The notes below the pieces were generated by a model. The model did not search any database. It was given only the letters and a program-made list of their open reading frames with translations, and was not told the origin of the DNA. Source: Candidatus Zixiibacteriota bacterium (lineage in GTDB: Bacteria; Zixibacteria; MSB-5A5; UBA10806). From it: a stretch of DNA of 64,000 nt. The stretch is from positions 1,630,334 to 1,694,333 of the forward strand of contig CP070742.1 in the NCBI GenBank assembly GCA_020348065.1, in the 5' to 3' direction. Positions 26,149-35,745 of the stretch are shown here, piece by piece. Numbering within the stretch: position 1 is the first letter of the stretch; every line of letters starts with the position of its first letter. A program made the translations under genes and the position numbers.

Positions 26149-27138
26149 ATGGCGCAGGTATTATCACAGGAAGAGATTGACGCCCTGCTGACAAATGTCG
26201 ATTCCGAGGAGGCGTTATCCGCTCCGGGGGAGATGTCGGCGACGTCCGGCCGCAGCGAGGGCGAGCGAAAAGCGGTCCTGTATGATTTCAAACACCCCAA
26301 CAGGGTGTCAAAAGATCAGCTCAGATCGCTGGAGTCGCTCCATGATAACTTCGCCAACCAGTTCGGCTCGCAGCTTTCCGGTTTCACGCGTTCGGTAGTC
26401 GATGTCGACCTCATATCGGTGGACCAGATAACCTATTCCGAATTTATTATGTCCCTCGCGACTCCGTCGTGTACTTACATGTTCGCCCTGGAGCCTATTG
26501 ATGGCGCCGGTATAGTGGATTTCAATCCTTCCATTGCTTTTTCGTTCGTGGACAGAATGTTCGGCGGAAAGGGAAAAGCCCTGAATACCGAGCGCGAACT
26601 GACCGGCATCGAAAAATCGATAATGTCCAAGATTATAGCCAGGTCTTTTCAGGCTCTGGGTAAAGCCTGGGAACACGTAGAAAAACTGGAGTTCAGACAA
26701 TCGGCCTTCGAGAGCAATCCGCAGTTTATTCAGATCGTTCCTCCCGGTGAAACGGTGGTCGTCGTATCCATGCAAATAAAAATGCTGTCGTCATCGGGGC
26801 TGGTGACACTTTGCTATCCGTATCTAACGCTGGAGCCGATAATGGAAAAACTTTCCGCACAACATTGGATCGAAGCCAGAAAAAAGGGCGACGAAAGCGG
26901 AAGGTATGAGTCCAACGCAAAGAGTCTCTCGGCCGTAAATACCGATTTGAGAGCTTTCCTCGGGGGCACGCGGGTTTCGGTAAAAGATTTAATAAATCTC
27001 AAGCCCGGCGACGTTGTCAGACTTGATGAAAACGAGAATGATTACGCTGTTGTTTATGTCGGCAACAGGAGGAAATTTTACGCAACGCCTGGTCATGCGG
27101 GGAAAATGAAAGCCATAAAAATAAAGGATAAAATTTAA
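26149..27138 (+). CDS. fliM: Flagellar motor switch protein FliM
   Basis: C-ring component that binds phosphorylated CheY. The N-terminal peptide VLSQEEIDALL is the classic CheY-P site. The CheC-like middle domain (about residues 45-230) and the C-terminal SpoA domain (about 255-325) follow. The length of 329 residues is normal. Confidence 0.97.
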   Translation: MAQVLSQEEIDALLTNVDSEEALSAPGEMSATSGRSEGERKAVLYDFKHPNRVSKDQLRSLESLHDNFANQFGSQLSGFTRSVVDVDLISVDQITYSEFIMSLATPSCTYMFALEPIDGAGIVDFNPSIAFSFVDRMFGGKGKALNTERELTGIEKSIMSKIIARSFQALGKAWEHVEKLEFRQSAFESNPQFIQIVPPGETVVVVSMQIKMLSSSGLVTLCYPYLTLEPIMEKLSAQHWIEARKKGDESGRYESNAKSLSAVNTDLRAFLGGTRVSVKDLINLKPGDVVRLDENENDYAVVYVGNRRKFYATPGHAGKMKAIKIKDKI

Positions 27139-27149
27139 AGGGGATCAAT

Positions 27150-27905
27150 ATGCCGGATGAAGAACTGAACAATATCGACTCTGAAGAGAACGATCCTCCG
27201 AAAAACGCCTCGAGCGATGAAACTCCAGCCGATCAGCAGCAAACTGCCGGTGCCGATTCGGGATCAGCTCCGGATGAAATCTCTGATCCGACTATGGATG
27301 AATCCTCATCGCTTTCACAGGAGGCGGATAGCGACGGTGCGGAGAGCGCGGCCGAATGGGACGGAAAAGTCGCAGACTCCTCATCGGATGATACCGGAGA
27401 GCTTTCTCAGGAAGAGATCGAAGAGGCCTTTGATGCGGTGAATGGCTCAGGCGGCGAAAGCGGCGAAAACAATGAAAATTCCGCCGCGTCAAATGGTGAA
27501 TCAAAAGAGGTCGCCGACAGCGAAACCTCGGACCCTCAATCAGCATTAGAAACCGAAACGGAAGACCATCTTTCGGACGACGGATTCAATATCGTAAAAT
27601 CAAAGGAATTTGAGAATTTCGGTAAACCCGAACTCGGCGGATCGAATCAGAAAATTGATATGCTTCTGGACGTAACTCTTCCGATTTCCATTGAGCTGGG
27701 CAGAACCTCGATGCCTATTGAGGACATCCTCAACCTGGGACCCGGTTCGGTCGTGGAACTGAATCGTCTCGCGGGAGAGCCGGTGGATCTTCTGGTTAAT
27801 GATAAGTTAATAGCCAGGGGAGAGGTCGTGGTCGTGGACGAGAATTTCGGCGTAAGAGTAACCACTATGGTTTCGCATGAGGAACGCCTGAGAAGCCTGG
27901 CATGA
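27150..27905 (+). CDS. fliN: Flagellar motor switch protein FliN with long acidic N-terminus
   Basis: C-ring subunit. The C-terminal 85 residues form the SpoA domain (LLDVTLPISIELG, LGPGSVVELNRLAGEPVDLL). The preceding 165 residues are very acidic and low-complexity, so the protein is about twice the usual FliN length. Within that tail, residues 85-94 (LSQEEIEEAF) copy the FliM CheY-binding peptide. B. subtilis FliY also pairs an N-terminal CheY-binding peptide with a FliN domain, but the CheC-like domain of FliY is absent here. The stop overlaps the fliO start. Confidence 0.93.
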   Translation: MPDEELNNIDSEENDPPKNASSDETPADQQQTAGADSGSAPDEISDPTMDESSSLSQEADSDGAESAAEWDGKVADSSSDDTGELSQEEIEEAFDAVNGSGGESGENNENSAASNGESKEVADSETSDPQSALETETEDHLSDDGFNIVKSKEFENFGKPELGGSNQKIDMLLDVTLPISIELGRTSMPIEDILNLGPGSVVELNRLAGEPVDLLVNDKLIARGEVVVVDENFGVRVTTMVSHEERLRSLA

Positions 27906-28375
27906 CGCGAATTTTTCTGTTTCTTTCATGCGCTTTTGCGATTCTTTTGAGCTTAAACGCGTCGGCGCAGACAACCGCCTCCGATAGTACGCTCGCTCCT
28001 GCCGCAACCGACTATTCGCCGTCGTTGGCGGGGATCGTATTTAAGCTGCTTGTCTCGATGATTCTTATAGTAGGTTTGATATATCTATCCATGTATTTGA
28101 TAAAAAAAGTGAATAACAGGGCGGCGGGCGGAGGAATTGTAGGGGATACCATAAAGGTAATCGGCCGGACTTTTATATCACCCAAGCAATCATTGTATCT
28201 TGTAAAAATAGGGCAGCGTTACGCTATTCTGGGCGCCACCGAGAGCAATATAAATATGATCACGGAACTGAGCGAAAAGGAGGCCAGGGATTTCGATAGT
28301 CGCGAGAATAAACCGGTCTCGATATCCGCCGGTTCCAAGTTCGCGGAAATTTTCAAAGGTATTACAAAACAGTGA
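27902..28375 (+). CDS. fliO: Flagellar biosynthesis protein FliO
   Basis: Assembly factor for the FliPQR export gate. It has 157 residues: a cleavable or membrane-embedded N-terminal segment (about 1-22), a second membrane helix (about 42-63), and the FliO cytoplasmic domain (VIGRTFISPKQSLYLVKIG). It overlaps fliN by four bases and fliP by four bases. Confidence 0.9.
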   Translation: MTRIFLFLSCAFAILLSLNASAQTTASDSTLAPAATDYSPSLAGIVFKLLVSMILIVGLIYLSMYLIKKVNNRAAGGGIVGDTIKVIGRTFISPKQSLYLVKIGQRYAILGATESNINMITELSEKEARDFDSRENKPVSISAGSKFAEIFKGITKQ

Positions 28376-29121
28376 GAAGAACGCTTTTATTTTCTATAAT
28401 AATTATTGCCATAATATTTTCGATATACGGGCATTCAGCGGCTCAGGGCATACCCAAAATCTCCATAGAGCTTGATGAATCCGACCAGGCCGAGGATCTC
28501 TCGGTAGCCTTACAGATACTGATTCTATTAACAGTACTTTCCCTTGCCCCGGCAATTATCATACTTCTTACTTCATTTATCAGGATTATTATCGTATTTT
28601 CATTTCTAAGGCAGGCGGTGGGAACGCATCAGATGCCTCCGAATCAGCTCCTCATAGGATTGGCATTGATACTCACGGCGTTTATTATGGCGCCCGCGAT
28701 AGAGCAAATCAATAAAAACGCCGTTCAGCCCTATCTCGCCGGGGAGATAAATCAAACCCAGGCTTACGAGGCGGGCATAAATCCGCTGCGAGATTTTATG
28801 TTAAGACAGACCCGCGAAAAAGACCTGGCCTTGTTTGTTTCCATGGCCAACATCCCGCAACCGGAATCGCCGAAAGACCTGCCTACGCATCTCATAATAC
28901 CCGGTTTCGTCATTTCCGAGATGAGGATCGCTTTTCAGATAGGATTTTTATTATACATACCGTTCCTGGTAATCGATATGGTGGTGGCATCGGTTTTGAT
29001 GTCTATGGGTATGCTTATGTTGCCGCCTATCATGGTGTCGCTGCCGTTTAAAATACTGCTGTTCGTCCTGGTCGACGGCTGGTACTTGATCGTGAAGTCG
29101 GTCGTAATGGGTTTTCATTAG
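28372..29121 (+). CDS. fliP: Flagellar export gate protein FliP
   Basis: Core of the flagellar type III export gate, 249 residues with a signal sequence and several membrane helices. Family signatures include TSFIRIIIVFSFLRQA, PPNQLLIGLAL and the C-terminal GMLMLPPIMVSLPFKI. The GTG start overlaps the fliO stop (GTGA). Confidence 0.97.
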   Translation: MRRTLLFSIIIIAIIFSIYGHSAAQGIPKISIELDESDQAEDLSVALQILILLTVLSLAPAIIILLTSFIRIIIVFSFLRQAVGTHQMPPNQLLIGLALILTAFIMAPAIEQINKNAVQPYLAGEINQTQAYEAGINPLRDFMLRQTREKDLALFVSMANIPQPESPKDLPTHLIIPGFVISEMRIAFQIGFLLYIPFLVIDMVVASVLMSMGMLMLPPIMVSLPFKILLFVLVDGWYLIVKSVVMGFH

Positions 29122-29139
29122 CTGGATTAAGGATTAAAT

Positions 29140-29409
29140 ATGGAAACACAATTCGTCGTAGATATCGCCCGTACATCGATTTATACGGTCTTAATGGTTT
29201 CGGCTCCCATGCTGGCTCTGGCATTGGTCGTAGGATTGAGCATCTCCATACTCCAGGCAATAACACAGATTCAGGAGATGACCCTCACATTTATTCCCAA
29301 AATCGTGGCGGTGGCGGTTGCCCTGGTAATATTCCTGCCCTGGATGATAACAACCATAGTAACTTTCGCATCAAATCTGATACGGATAATACCGACCCTT
29401 GGAGGATAG
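29140..29409 (+). CDS. fliQ: Flagellar export gate protein FliQ
   Basis: A two-helix export gate subunit of 89 residues, the normal size. The signature LALVVGLSISILQAITQIQE lies in the middle, followed by the second helix ending in LPWM. A gap of 173 bases, large for this operon, separates it from fliR. Confidence 0.96.
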   Translation: METQFVVDIARTSIYTVLMVSAPMLALALVVGLSISILQAITQIQEMTLTFIPKIVAVAVALVIFLPWMITTIVTFASNLIRIIPTLGG

Positions 29410-29423
29410 GGCACTTTTTTCCG

Positions 29424-29452
29424 TTAACTGGAATTATTTTCCCGTATATTAT
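29424..29452 (+). promoter_or_regulatory. Candidate internal promoter before fliR
   Basis: TTAACT (29424-29429) and TATTAT (29447-29452) are 17 bases apart, a sigma-70-like pair in the only sizeable gap within the export-gate genes. The rest of the gap (29453-29568) holds no feature I can name. Confidence 0.3.
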
Positions 29453-29582
29453 ATCCGTTTAGAACTCCGGCCCGGGAAAAACTTCATAACTCGATATCAA
29501 AAAACAAGATGCGTCGGATGGTTGCCGACCCGTGCGACGGCATACGGCTTGCTCATTACGGATGTCGTAGGGAAGATACTTG

Positions 29583-30371
29583 ATGGCGCTCTTAGAGATT
29601 TCGACAATTCAATTTGAAAAGTTCCTTTTTATCCTGCTCAGAGTAGGGGGGATAATGACCGTCGCCCCGCTCTTCGGGCACGGCAATATCCCGAAGTCTG
29701 TGAAGCTCGGATTTATCGGGATCGTATCGTTGATCCTCGTTCCCGTCATACCGGCCCCGGAAATCGATTCTAATATCGGATTGGGCGAAATATTCGCGGT
29801 CGCGGCCAAAGAGGTCTCCCTCGGCTTGATAATCGGTTTCATTTCGAAAATCGTCTTTCTGGGAGTTCAGATGGCCGGGCATATGATCGGTTTTCAAATG
29901 GGCTTTATGGTCGCCCAGGTAATCGATCCGTCAAGCGGTCAGCAGGTTTCCATACTCGGACAATTCAAATTCATTCTCGCCATATTGATCTTTCTGGCCA
30001 TCGACGGTCACCATCTGCTGATTAACGCCGTTGTCGGGAGTTTTAACGTCGTCCCCATCGGCGATATGGTCATAAGCGAAAGATCCGCGGAGCTAATGGT
30101 GAGAGCCTGCGTCGATATCTTCCTCATAGCCGTAAAAATAGGCTCGCCGGTCATAGTGACCCTGTTTCTCACCGACGTCGCTCTCGGGATTATCGCCCGT
30201 ACGGTGCCGCAAATGAACATATTCATCGTCGGCTTTCCCATAAAGATTAGCGCTGGTTTTCTGGCTCTGGCGGTGTCATTTCCGTTCATAAGCTACCTTT
30301 TTTCGCGGCTGGTTCACAGCATGGACAGGAGCCTGAATATGTTGATAGTCGCGCTTTCGGGGAGGATGTAA
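29583..30371 (+). CDS. fliR: Flagellar export gate protein FliR
   Basis: Export gate subunit of 262 residues with about six membrane helices. Recognisable are LLRVGGIMTVAPLFG near the start, MAGHMIGFQMGFMVAQV, and the later VTLFLTDVALGIIARTVPQMN. The ATG at 29583 is chosen over the TTG at 29580 because AGGGAAG (29569-29575) lies seven bases upstream. flhB starts directly after its stop. Confidence 0.96.
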   Translation: MALLEISTIQFEKFLFILLRVGGIMTVAPLFGHGNIPKSVKLGFIGIVSLILVPVIPAPEIDSNIGLGEIFAVAAKEVSLGLIIGFISKIVFLGVQMAGHMIGFQMGFMVAQVIDPSSGQQVSILGQFKFILAILIFLAIDGHHLLINAVVGSFNVVPIGDMVISERSAELMVRACVDIFLIAVKIGSPVIVTLFLTDVALGIIARTVPQMNIFIVGFPIKISAGFLALAVSFPFISYLFSRLVHSMDRSLNMLIVALSGRM

Positions 30372-31436
30372 TTGCCCGAATCGTCAAATCAGGAAAGAAC
30401 AGAACAGCCAACTGAAAAACGGAGGCGGGACGCTCGAAAGAGAGGGCAGGTCGCCAAATCCATGGAACTCAATTCAGTGGCGGTGCTCTCGTTCGGCCTG
30501 TTTTCGCTCTTTATGTTTTCGAGCTGGATGCTTCAACATATCGTTGGTGGATTTACGTCCAATTACGAATTAATACCCTCCGTAAATATCACCCTGTCAT
30601 CGGCACAGGATATTTTCATCAGGAACGGTCTGAGAGTCGTATGGACGGTGCTTCCCTTGATGGCGGTTATCGCCTTTGCCGGGATAGCGGTCAATTTTAT
30701 CCAGGTGGGGGCGAATATTTCGGTTGAACCCATAACTCCCAAGGCGGAAAAGCTCGATTTTGTAAAGGGCTTTAAAAGAATTTTCTCGCAGAAAACCGCG
30801 GTCGAGCTCGCCAAGAACATTTTGAAGTTGATAATAGTCGGCATAATAGCGTTTCTGACGATTAAGGCTGAATTATCGACAATATTCACGTTGCCGGATC
30901 TCTCGGTCGGCATGATCATAAAATTCGCCGCCGGCGTCGCATTCAAACTCGGTCTCAGGATCGCGCTGGCGCTTCTGTTTCTATCCGTTCTCGATTTCGC
31001 GTTTCAGAAATATGACCACATAAAAAACCTCCGCATGACCCGGCAGGAGGTAAAAGAGGAGTTCAAGGAACACGAGGGTGACCCGCAGATCAAATCGCGC
31101 GTCAAGCGCATCCAGCGGGAAATGGCTCAGAAGCGGATGCTCAAGGAAGTAGAAAAGGCCGATGTGGTTCTTACAAACCCCACTCATGTAGCCGTGGCTC
31201 TGCAATACGATATGGAAAATGACCTTGCTCCGCGAGTGGTGGCCAAGGGCGAAAGATTGATCGCGGAAAAAATTAAAGAGATTGCCGAAAAATTCGGTGT
31301 TCCGGTTATAGAGAACAAACCTCTGGCGAGAGCGTTGTTCGAGATCGCCGATATCGGCATGATGATCCCGGAAAAACTCTATAGAGCCGTCGCGGAAGTC
31401 CTGGCCCATGCCTATAAACTGAAAGGTAAAATCTGA
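30372..31436 (+). CDS. flhB: Flagellar export switch protein FlhB
   Basis: Controls the switch of export specificity from rod/hook to filament. Its 354 residues have the N-terminal ERTEQPTEKRRRDARKRGQV motif, four membrane helices, and a cytoplasmic domain with the autocleavage site Asn269-Pro270-Thr271-His272. The TTG start is supported by GGGGAGG just upstream, within the end of fliR. The stop overlaps flhA (TGATG). Confidence 0.97.
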   Translation: MPESSNQERTEQPTEKRRRDARKRGQVAKSMELNSVAVLSFGLFSLFMFSSWMLQHIVGGFTSNYELIPSVNITLSSAQDIFIRNGLRVVWTVLPLMAVIAFAGIAVNFIQVGANISVEPITPKAEKLDFVKGFKRIFSQKTAVELAKNILKLIIVGIIAFLTIKAELSTIFTLPDLSVGMIIKFAAGVAFKLGLRIALALLFLSVLDFAFQKYDHIKNLRMTRQEVKEEFKEHEGDPQIKSRVKRIQREMAQKRMLKEVEKADVVLTNPTHVAVALQYDMENDLAPRVVAKGERLIAEKIKEIAEKFGVPVIENKPLARALFEIADIGMMIPEKLYRAVAEVLAHAYKLKGKI

Positions 31437-33523
31437 TGGCGGCTCCGGACAATATCATTTCTATTAAACAACCCTTTCTGGTAAAGATAACCAGGCATTC
31501 CGATATTGTGCTGGCGATAATGATGGTATGCATCATCGGGATCCTGGTGCTTCCGCTGCCGCCGACAATTCTCGATTTCCTGCTGGCTTTCAATATCACC
31601 CTGGCTCTGGTTGTCCTGCTTGTTACCATGTACATAAAGCAGCCGCTGGAGCTCTCGGTATTTCCGGGCTTGTTGTTGATATTAACCCTTTTCAGGCTGT
31701 CGCTCAACGTGGCGTCCACGAGACTCATTCTGGGCTCGGCCTACGCGGGCGAGGTTATCGAATCGTTCGGCAACTTCGTGGTGGCGGGCAATTACGTGGT
31801 CGGTTTTATAGTATTCGCGATTCTGGTAATCATACAGTTTGTGGTTATAACCAAGGGCGCCGGCAGAATAGCGGAGGTGGCGGCGAGGTTTACACTGGAT
31901 GCCATGCCGGGTAAACAGATGGCCATCGACGCCGATCTGAACGCCGGTTTGATAACCGAGGACGAGGCCCGCACGCGACGCGAAAAAATAGCGGTCGAGG
32001 CCGATTTCCACGGAGCCATGGACGGAGCCTCGAAGTTTGTCCGAGGGGACGCCATCGCCGGGATTTTGATAACGATTATAAACGTGATCGGCGGCATAAT
32101 CATAGGTTCGCTGCAGATGGGCATGCCCATAAGCGACGCTTTAAAAACCTATACGATATTGACGGTGGGAGACGGGCTCGTTACGCAGATACCGGCGCTA
32201 ATCATTGCCACCTCGGCGGGAATTATTGTTACCAGAACATCATCCGATACCAACCTGGGCAAAGACCTTACAAAACAGATTACGTCATACCCGCGGGCCA
32301 TCCTGATAGCGTCCGTTCTTCTGTTTTCATTCGGCATGGTTCCGGGGCTTCCGACATTTCCCTTCATGCTTCTGGGCGGAGTCGTCGGGGGAGTCGCTTT
32401 ATCCGCCATCAAGGCTAAAAAAATTGAGGAGCAAAAATCTGAGGTCGCGGTTGAGACGGCTGCGGAACCGGAAGAGAAGATCGAGGATTATCTGAAGGTC
32501 GATACCCTGGAGATAGAAATAGGTTATGGGCTGATACCCCTTGTGGATTCCAACGGCGGAAGTGATTTACTCGACAGAATTACCGTTATCAGACGTCAGA
32601 TAGCCGCCGAACTGGGACTCGTGGTGCCGCCCGTTAGAATCAGGGATAACGTGAGCCTGAAGCCACATGAATATCAGATAAAGATTCGCGGTATAGGGGT
32701 TGCCTCCTCCACGCTGTATCCGGGACAGGCGCTTGCCATCGATCCCGGCACAATTTCCAATCCCATAGCAGGCATCGAAACCAATGAGCCCGCGTTTGAT
32801 CTTCCCGCTATCTGGATCGAGGAAAGCCAGAGACAGATAGCGGAAAAGCGCGGATATACGGTGGTGGAACCGACCGCAGTGCTGGCGACTCATTTAACGG
32901 AGGTTATAAAATCGCATGCCGCGGAATTGATTACCAGACAGGAAGTGTCGAAACTGATCGATACCATTAAAACGGATCATCAGGCGCTTATAGAAGAATT
33001 GATACCTAATTTGCTTAACGTGGGGCAGATTCAGCATGTTCTGCAAAACCTGCTTTTCGAAAAAGTACCCATCAGGGACCTCCCGACCATCCTGGAAACT
33101 CTTGCCGATCTCGCCCCCAATATAAAAGAGTCCGATATCCTATCGGAATACGTGAGGCAGGCGCTGGCCAGGACAATTAGCAACATGTTTCTCGATAACG
33201 ACGGCGGAATAAAGGTGGTAACCCTGGATGCCGAACTAGAAAAAATCATATCGGATTCAATTCAAAACTCCAAGCAGGGTATCCTGGCCATTCTACCGCC
33301 GGAGGTGGCTCAGGGCATTATAAACGAGGTCGCCGAGGCGATGAATGAAATGGCCATAGGGGGTTATGCGCAGGTTATACTGACCAGCCCCAATATAAGG
33401 CTTGCCTTCAGAAGGCTGATAGCCGCGGCGCTGCCGAAAATCGCGGTTGTCTCCTTCAATGAATTGATGCCGGATATAGAAGTAGAAAGCATAAAAACAG
33501 TGAGGTTCGCAAATGGTGATTAA
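31436..33523 (+). CDS. flhA: Flagellar export protein FlhA
   Basis: The largest export gate subunit, 695 residues, with eight membrane helices in the first half and the large cytoplasmic ring domain in the second. The FHIPEP-family signatures are intact (LLILTLFRLSLNVASTRLIL; RFTLDAMPGKQMAIDADLN). Its 3' end overlaps flhF by 11 bases. Confidence 0.98.
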   Translation: MAAPDNIISIKQPFLVKITRHSDIVLAIMMVCIIGILVLPLPPTILDFLLAFNITLALVVLLVTMYIKQPLELSVFPGLLLILTLFRLSLNVASTRLILGSAYAGEVIESFGNFVVAGNYVVGFIVFAILVIIQFVVITKGAGRIAEVAARFTLDAMPGKQMAIDADLNAGLITEDEARTRREKIAVEADFHGAMDGASKFVRGDAIAGILITIINVIGGIIIGSLQMGMPISDALKTYTILTVGDGLVTQIPALIIATSAGIIVTRTSSDTNLGKDLTKQITSYPRAILIASVLLFSFGMVPGLPTFPFMLLGGVVGGVALSAIKAKKIEEQKSEVAVETAAEPEEKIEDYLKVDTLEIEIGYGLIPLVDSNGGSDLLDRITVIRRQIAAELGLVVPPVRIRDNVSLKPHEYQIKIRGIGVASSTLYPGQALAIDPGTISNPIAGIETNEPAFDLPAIWIEESQRQIAEKRGYTVVEPTAVLATHLTEVIKSHAAELITRQEVSKLIDTIKTDHQALIEELIPNLLNVGQIQHVLQNLLFEKVPIRDLPTILETLADLAPNIKESDILSEYVRQALARTISNMFLDNDGGIKVVTLDAELEKIISDSIQNSKQGILAILPPEVAQGIINEVAEAMNEMAIGGYAQVILTSPNIRLAFRRLIAAALPKIAVVSFNELMPDIEVESIKTVRFANGD

Positions 33524-34928
33524 AAAATTTATAGCTAAAAGCCTCCCTGAGGCTCTTACGAAAGTGAAAAAGGATTTCGGGGACGAGGCGGTCATACTGA
33601 AGACCCGCTTCAATAATAAGGGCGCGGGCGGTCAGAATTCAAAAATCGTGGAAGTTACCGCCGCCGTAGATAACAGTTCGGAAAAGGGAAGCAGCTTCAA
33701 GGCCCAACCTGTCGGCCGTGAAGAAATCCGCTCCGGTCAACCAGAGAAGGGGATAAATAGAATTAAGACCAACCCCGCTGTCGGCGTAGCAGAGATTCCT
33801 GAGATTAAAGCAAAATCAACAAAAACCGTTCAAGGGCCGGTAAACAGGATTGAAACGGCTGAAAAAAAGTCGGAAGAGAATCATATTTCTCCGGATAAGA
33901 AAAGACTTGAAAGCATAGAGAAAAAACCTCTGCCCAGTGAAATTCTGGGAGAGATTAAAGAAGAACTGTCCCGAATGAGGAGCGAGCTGAATAAGCTTGC
34001 CGTTAGCGGCGAAAGCTCGGAGTCGCACCAGTCTGGAGGGGATCAGCTTATTGAAGAGATCAAGCGGGAACTTTCGCTTTTACGAAGGCAAAATGAAGAT
34101 TCGGTTTTTGCGCAGCCAAGAACCTCGATACTGGAATATATCCGCACCCTGGTTGGAATGCACGTTCCCGAAGAGATCGCGGCGGCGATCGCGAGAAAAA
34201 TTCCCGAGAATATAATCAATGATAATAAGACCGAAAACGGTTGGAACAGCCTGATTGAAATTCTCTCCGAGCTGATCAGCCCGGGCGAGCCGGTAAAAAT
34301 GGCTGAAAACGGCCCGACGGTTGTGATGCTCGTGGGACCAACGGGAAGCGGGAAATCCTCGGCGGCGGCCAGGCTGGCTTTCAGGTACAGCCTTGAAGAA
34401 GACCGCGTTGTTTCTCTTATAACAACCGATACATTCAGGGCGGACTGCAAAGAACAGCTTTCGTCGCTGGCCGGCGTTATAGGTTGTTCATTCAGGGCAA
34501 CCTCATCGCCCCAGGAACTAGCCGATCTCCTGAAAACCTTCAAAGAGGGTCTGGTGATTATCGATACCAGCGGCGTCTCCTGCTCTCAGGATATGGAAGA
34601 GCTCGCGGCTTTGGTAAGCGCGGCCAATCCCCACGAGGCGCATCTGGTCGTACCCGCCGATATATCGACCGCAGATCTTACTGATTTTATAAGGAATTAT
34701 CCCGAAATCGGGATTGATAAGGTGATGGTAACCAAGCTCGATCAAACATTCTATCGCGGCGGCGTAATAGGGGCGGCGGTAAAACTCGGCCTGAAATTCT
34801 CTTTTGAAAGCGCGTCGAGGGAACTGCCCGGGATATTCGATCTTTTCAATCCCGCGACTTTTATCTCCCCGGTAATATCTGTGAAAGAGAAGATTTATTC
34901 GGTTCTGGCTAAAGACCATGAGAAATAA
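33513..34928 (+). CDS. flhF: Signal-recognition-type GTPase FlhF
   Basis: Determines flagellar placement and number. The N-terminal B domain (KSLPEALTKVKKDFGDEAVIL) is followed by a charged linker, an N domain, and the GTPase with P-loop GPTGSGKS (275-282), DTFRADCKEQL, DTSG and the guanine-specificity motif TKLD. Its 471 residues fit the family. It overlaps flhA and the FlhG-like gene by 11 bases each. Confidence 0.95.
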   Translation: MVIKKFIAKSLPEALTKVKKDFGDEAVILKTRFNNKGAGGQNSKIVEVTAAVDNSSEKGSSFKAQPVGREEIRSGQPEKGINRIKTNPAVGVAEIPEIKAKSTKTVQGPVNRIETAEKKSEENHISPDKKRLESIEKKPLPSEILGEIKEELSRMRSELNKLAVSGESSESHQSGGDQLIEEIKRELSLLRRQNEDSVFAQPRTSILEYIRTLVGMHVPEEIAAAIARKIPENIINDNKTENGWNSLIEILSELISPGEPVKMAENGPTVVMLVGPTGSGKSSAAARLAFRYSLEEDRVVSLITTDTFRADCKEQLSSLAGVIGCSFRATSSPQELADLLKTFKEGLVIIDTSGVSCSQDMEELAALVSAANPHEAHLVVPADISTADLTDFIRNYPEIGIDKVMVTKLDQTFYRGGVIGAAVKLGLKFSFESASRELPGIFDLFNPATFISPVISVKEKIYSVLAKDHEK

Positions 34929-35727
34929 AATGCGCGCAAAAGGTTTGGCGATCCTTTCCGGTTCCCCGTTGTACGGAAAATCAATTCTCGGCTACGGCCT
35001 GGCCGCCAGGCTCGGGGAGGAAAATTCCAAGACACTCTGCCTGGAGCTCCATTTCGATCAGGAAGAATCCTTCAATAACGAATTACGCCAGTATGCTTTG
35101 GGAGATGTCTCCTCCGGAGGAAAAGACCTGAAGGAATTGATTTCCGCCAGCGATCGGGGATTTGATATACTTCGCCTTTGCCCTCCCGAAAACTCGGCGA
35201 TCGATGAGAAATTGCTTGATCTAATCTCCAAGGGTATTTGCGAGTTTTCATCGAAATATGATTTCATGATTATATCCGCTCCATATGGATTAAATCCGAT
35301 CGCCTTTCTTGCGGCGGCCATGTGTGAAGAGGCCATTTTGATGATCGATCCCGATGCCTCGGCGGTCGCGTCAGCCTATTGTTTTCTGAAAACGCTCGCC
35401 AGCGAAGGAATGGCCGGGAAAGTGGCAACAATATTCTCGAACGTTAATTCTGCAGGGCACGCGTTTTCGCTTAAAAATAAATTCGATTCTCTAACAGCCG
35501 GCTTTTTAGATCTGAAATTAAAAGATGGAGGATTCGCTCTTTCGTGTCAGGAAAATGACTATACCGATTCTACTGAAAAGTCCGGGTTTTTAAGGGCATC
35601 GGATTATGCGAAAAACGCCCATCCCGAAACATTTCGGGTGTTTCAAAATGAAACAGAAGAAGTAAGCTTCTCCGGCACCATTTCATCTTACGGTGAACCG
35701 GACGATTTAAAAATGGATAACCTATAA
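34918..35727 (+). CDS. FlhG/FleN-like MinD-family protein with degenerate ATPase motifs
   Basis: By position (flhF-this gene-fliA) and size (269 residues) this is the FlhG/FleN/YlxH protein that limits flagellar number with FlhF. The P-loop GSPLYGKS (residues 15-22) keeps the general GxxxxGKS form, but the MinD signature lysine is Ser16, and the usual D-T-P-A-G switch reads S-A-P-Y-G (120-124). It also lacks the C-terminal amphipathic membrane-targeting helix I would expect; the tail is acidic. Loss of these residues suggests a non-hydrolysing or purely structural partner. Assignment rests on position and weak overall resemblance. Confidence 0.75.
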   Translation: MRNKMRAKGLAILSGSPLYGKSILGYGLAARLGEENSKTLCLELHFDQEESFNNELRQYALGDVSSGGKDLKELISASDRGFDILRLCPPENSAIDEKLLDLISKGICEFSSKYDFMIISAPYGLNPIAFLAAAMCEEAILMIDPDASAVASAYCFLKTLASEGMAGKVATIFSNVNSAGHAFSLKNKFDSLTAGFLDLKLKDGGFALSCQENDYTDSTEKSGFLRASDYAKNAHPETFRVFQNETEEVSFSGTISSYGEPDDLKMDNL

Positions 35728-35745
35728 ATAAAGCGGGATAGGAAT

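Noticed and set aside
29399-29617. Plus-strand 72-codon frame bridging fliQ and fliR
   Set aside because: It overlaps both conserved genes in another frame and its product shows no domain-like pattern.
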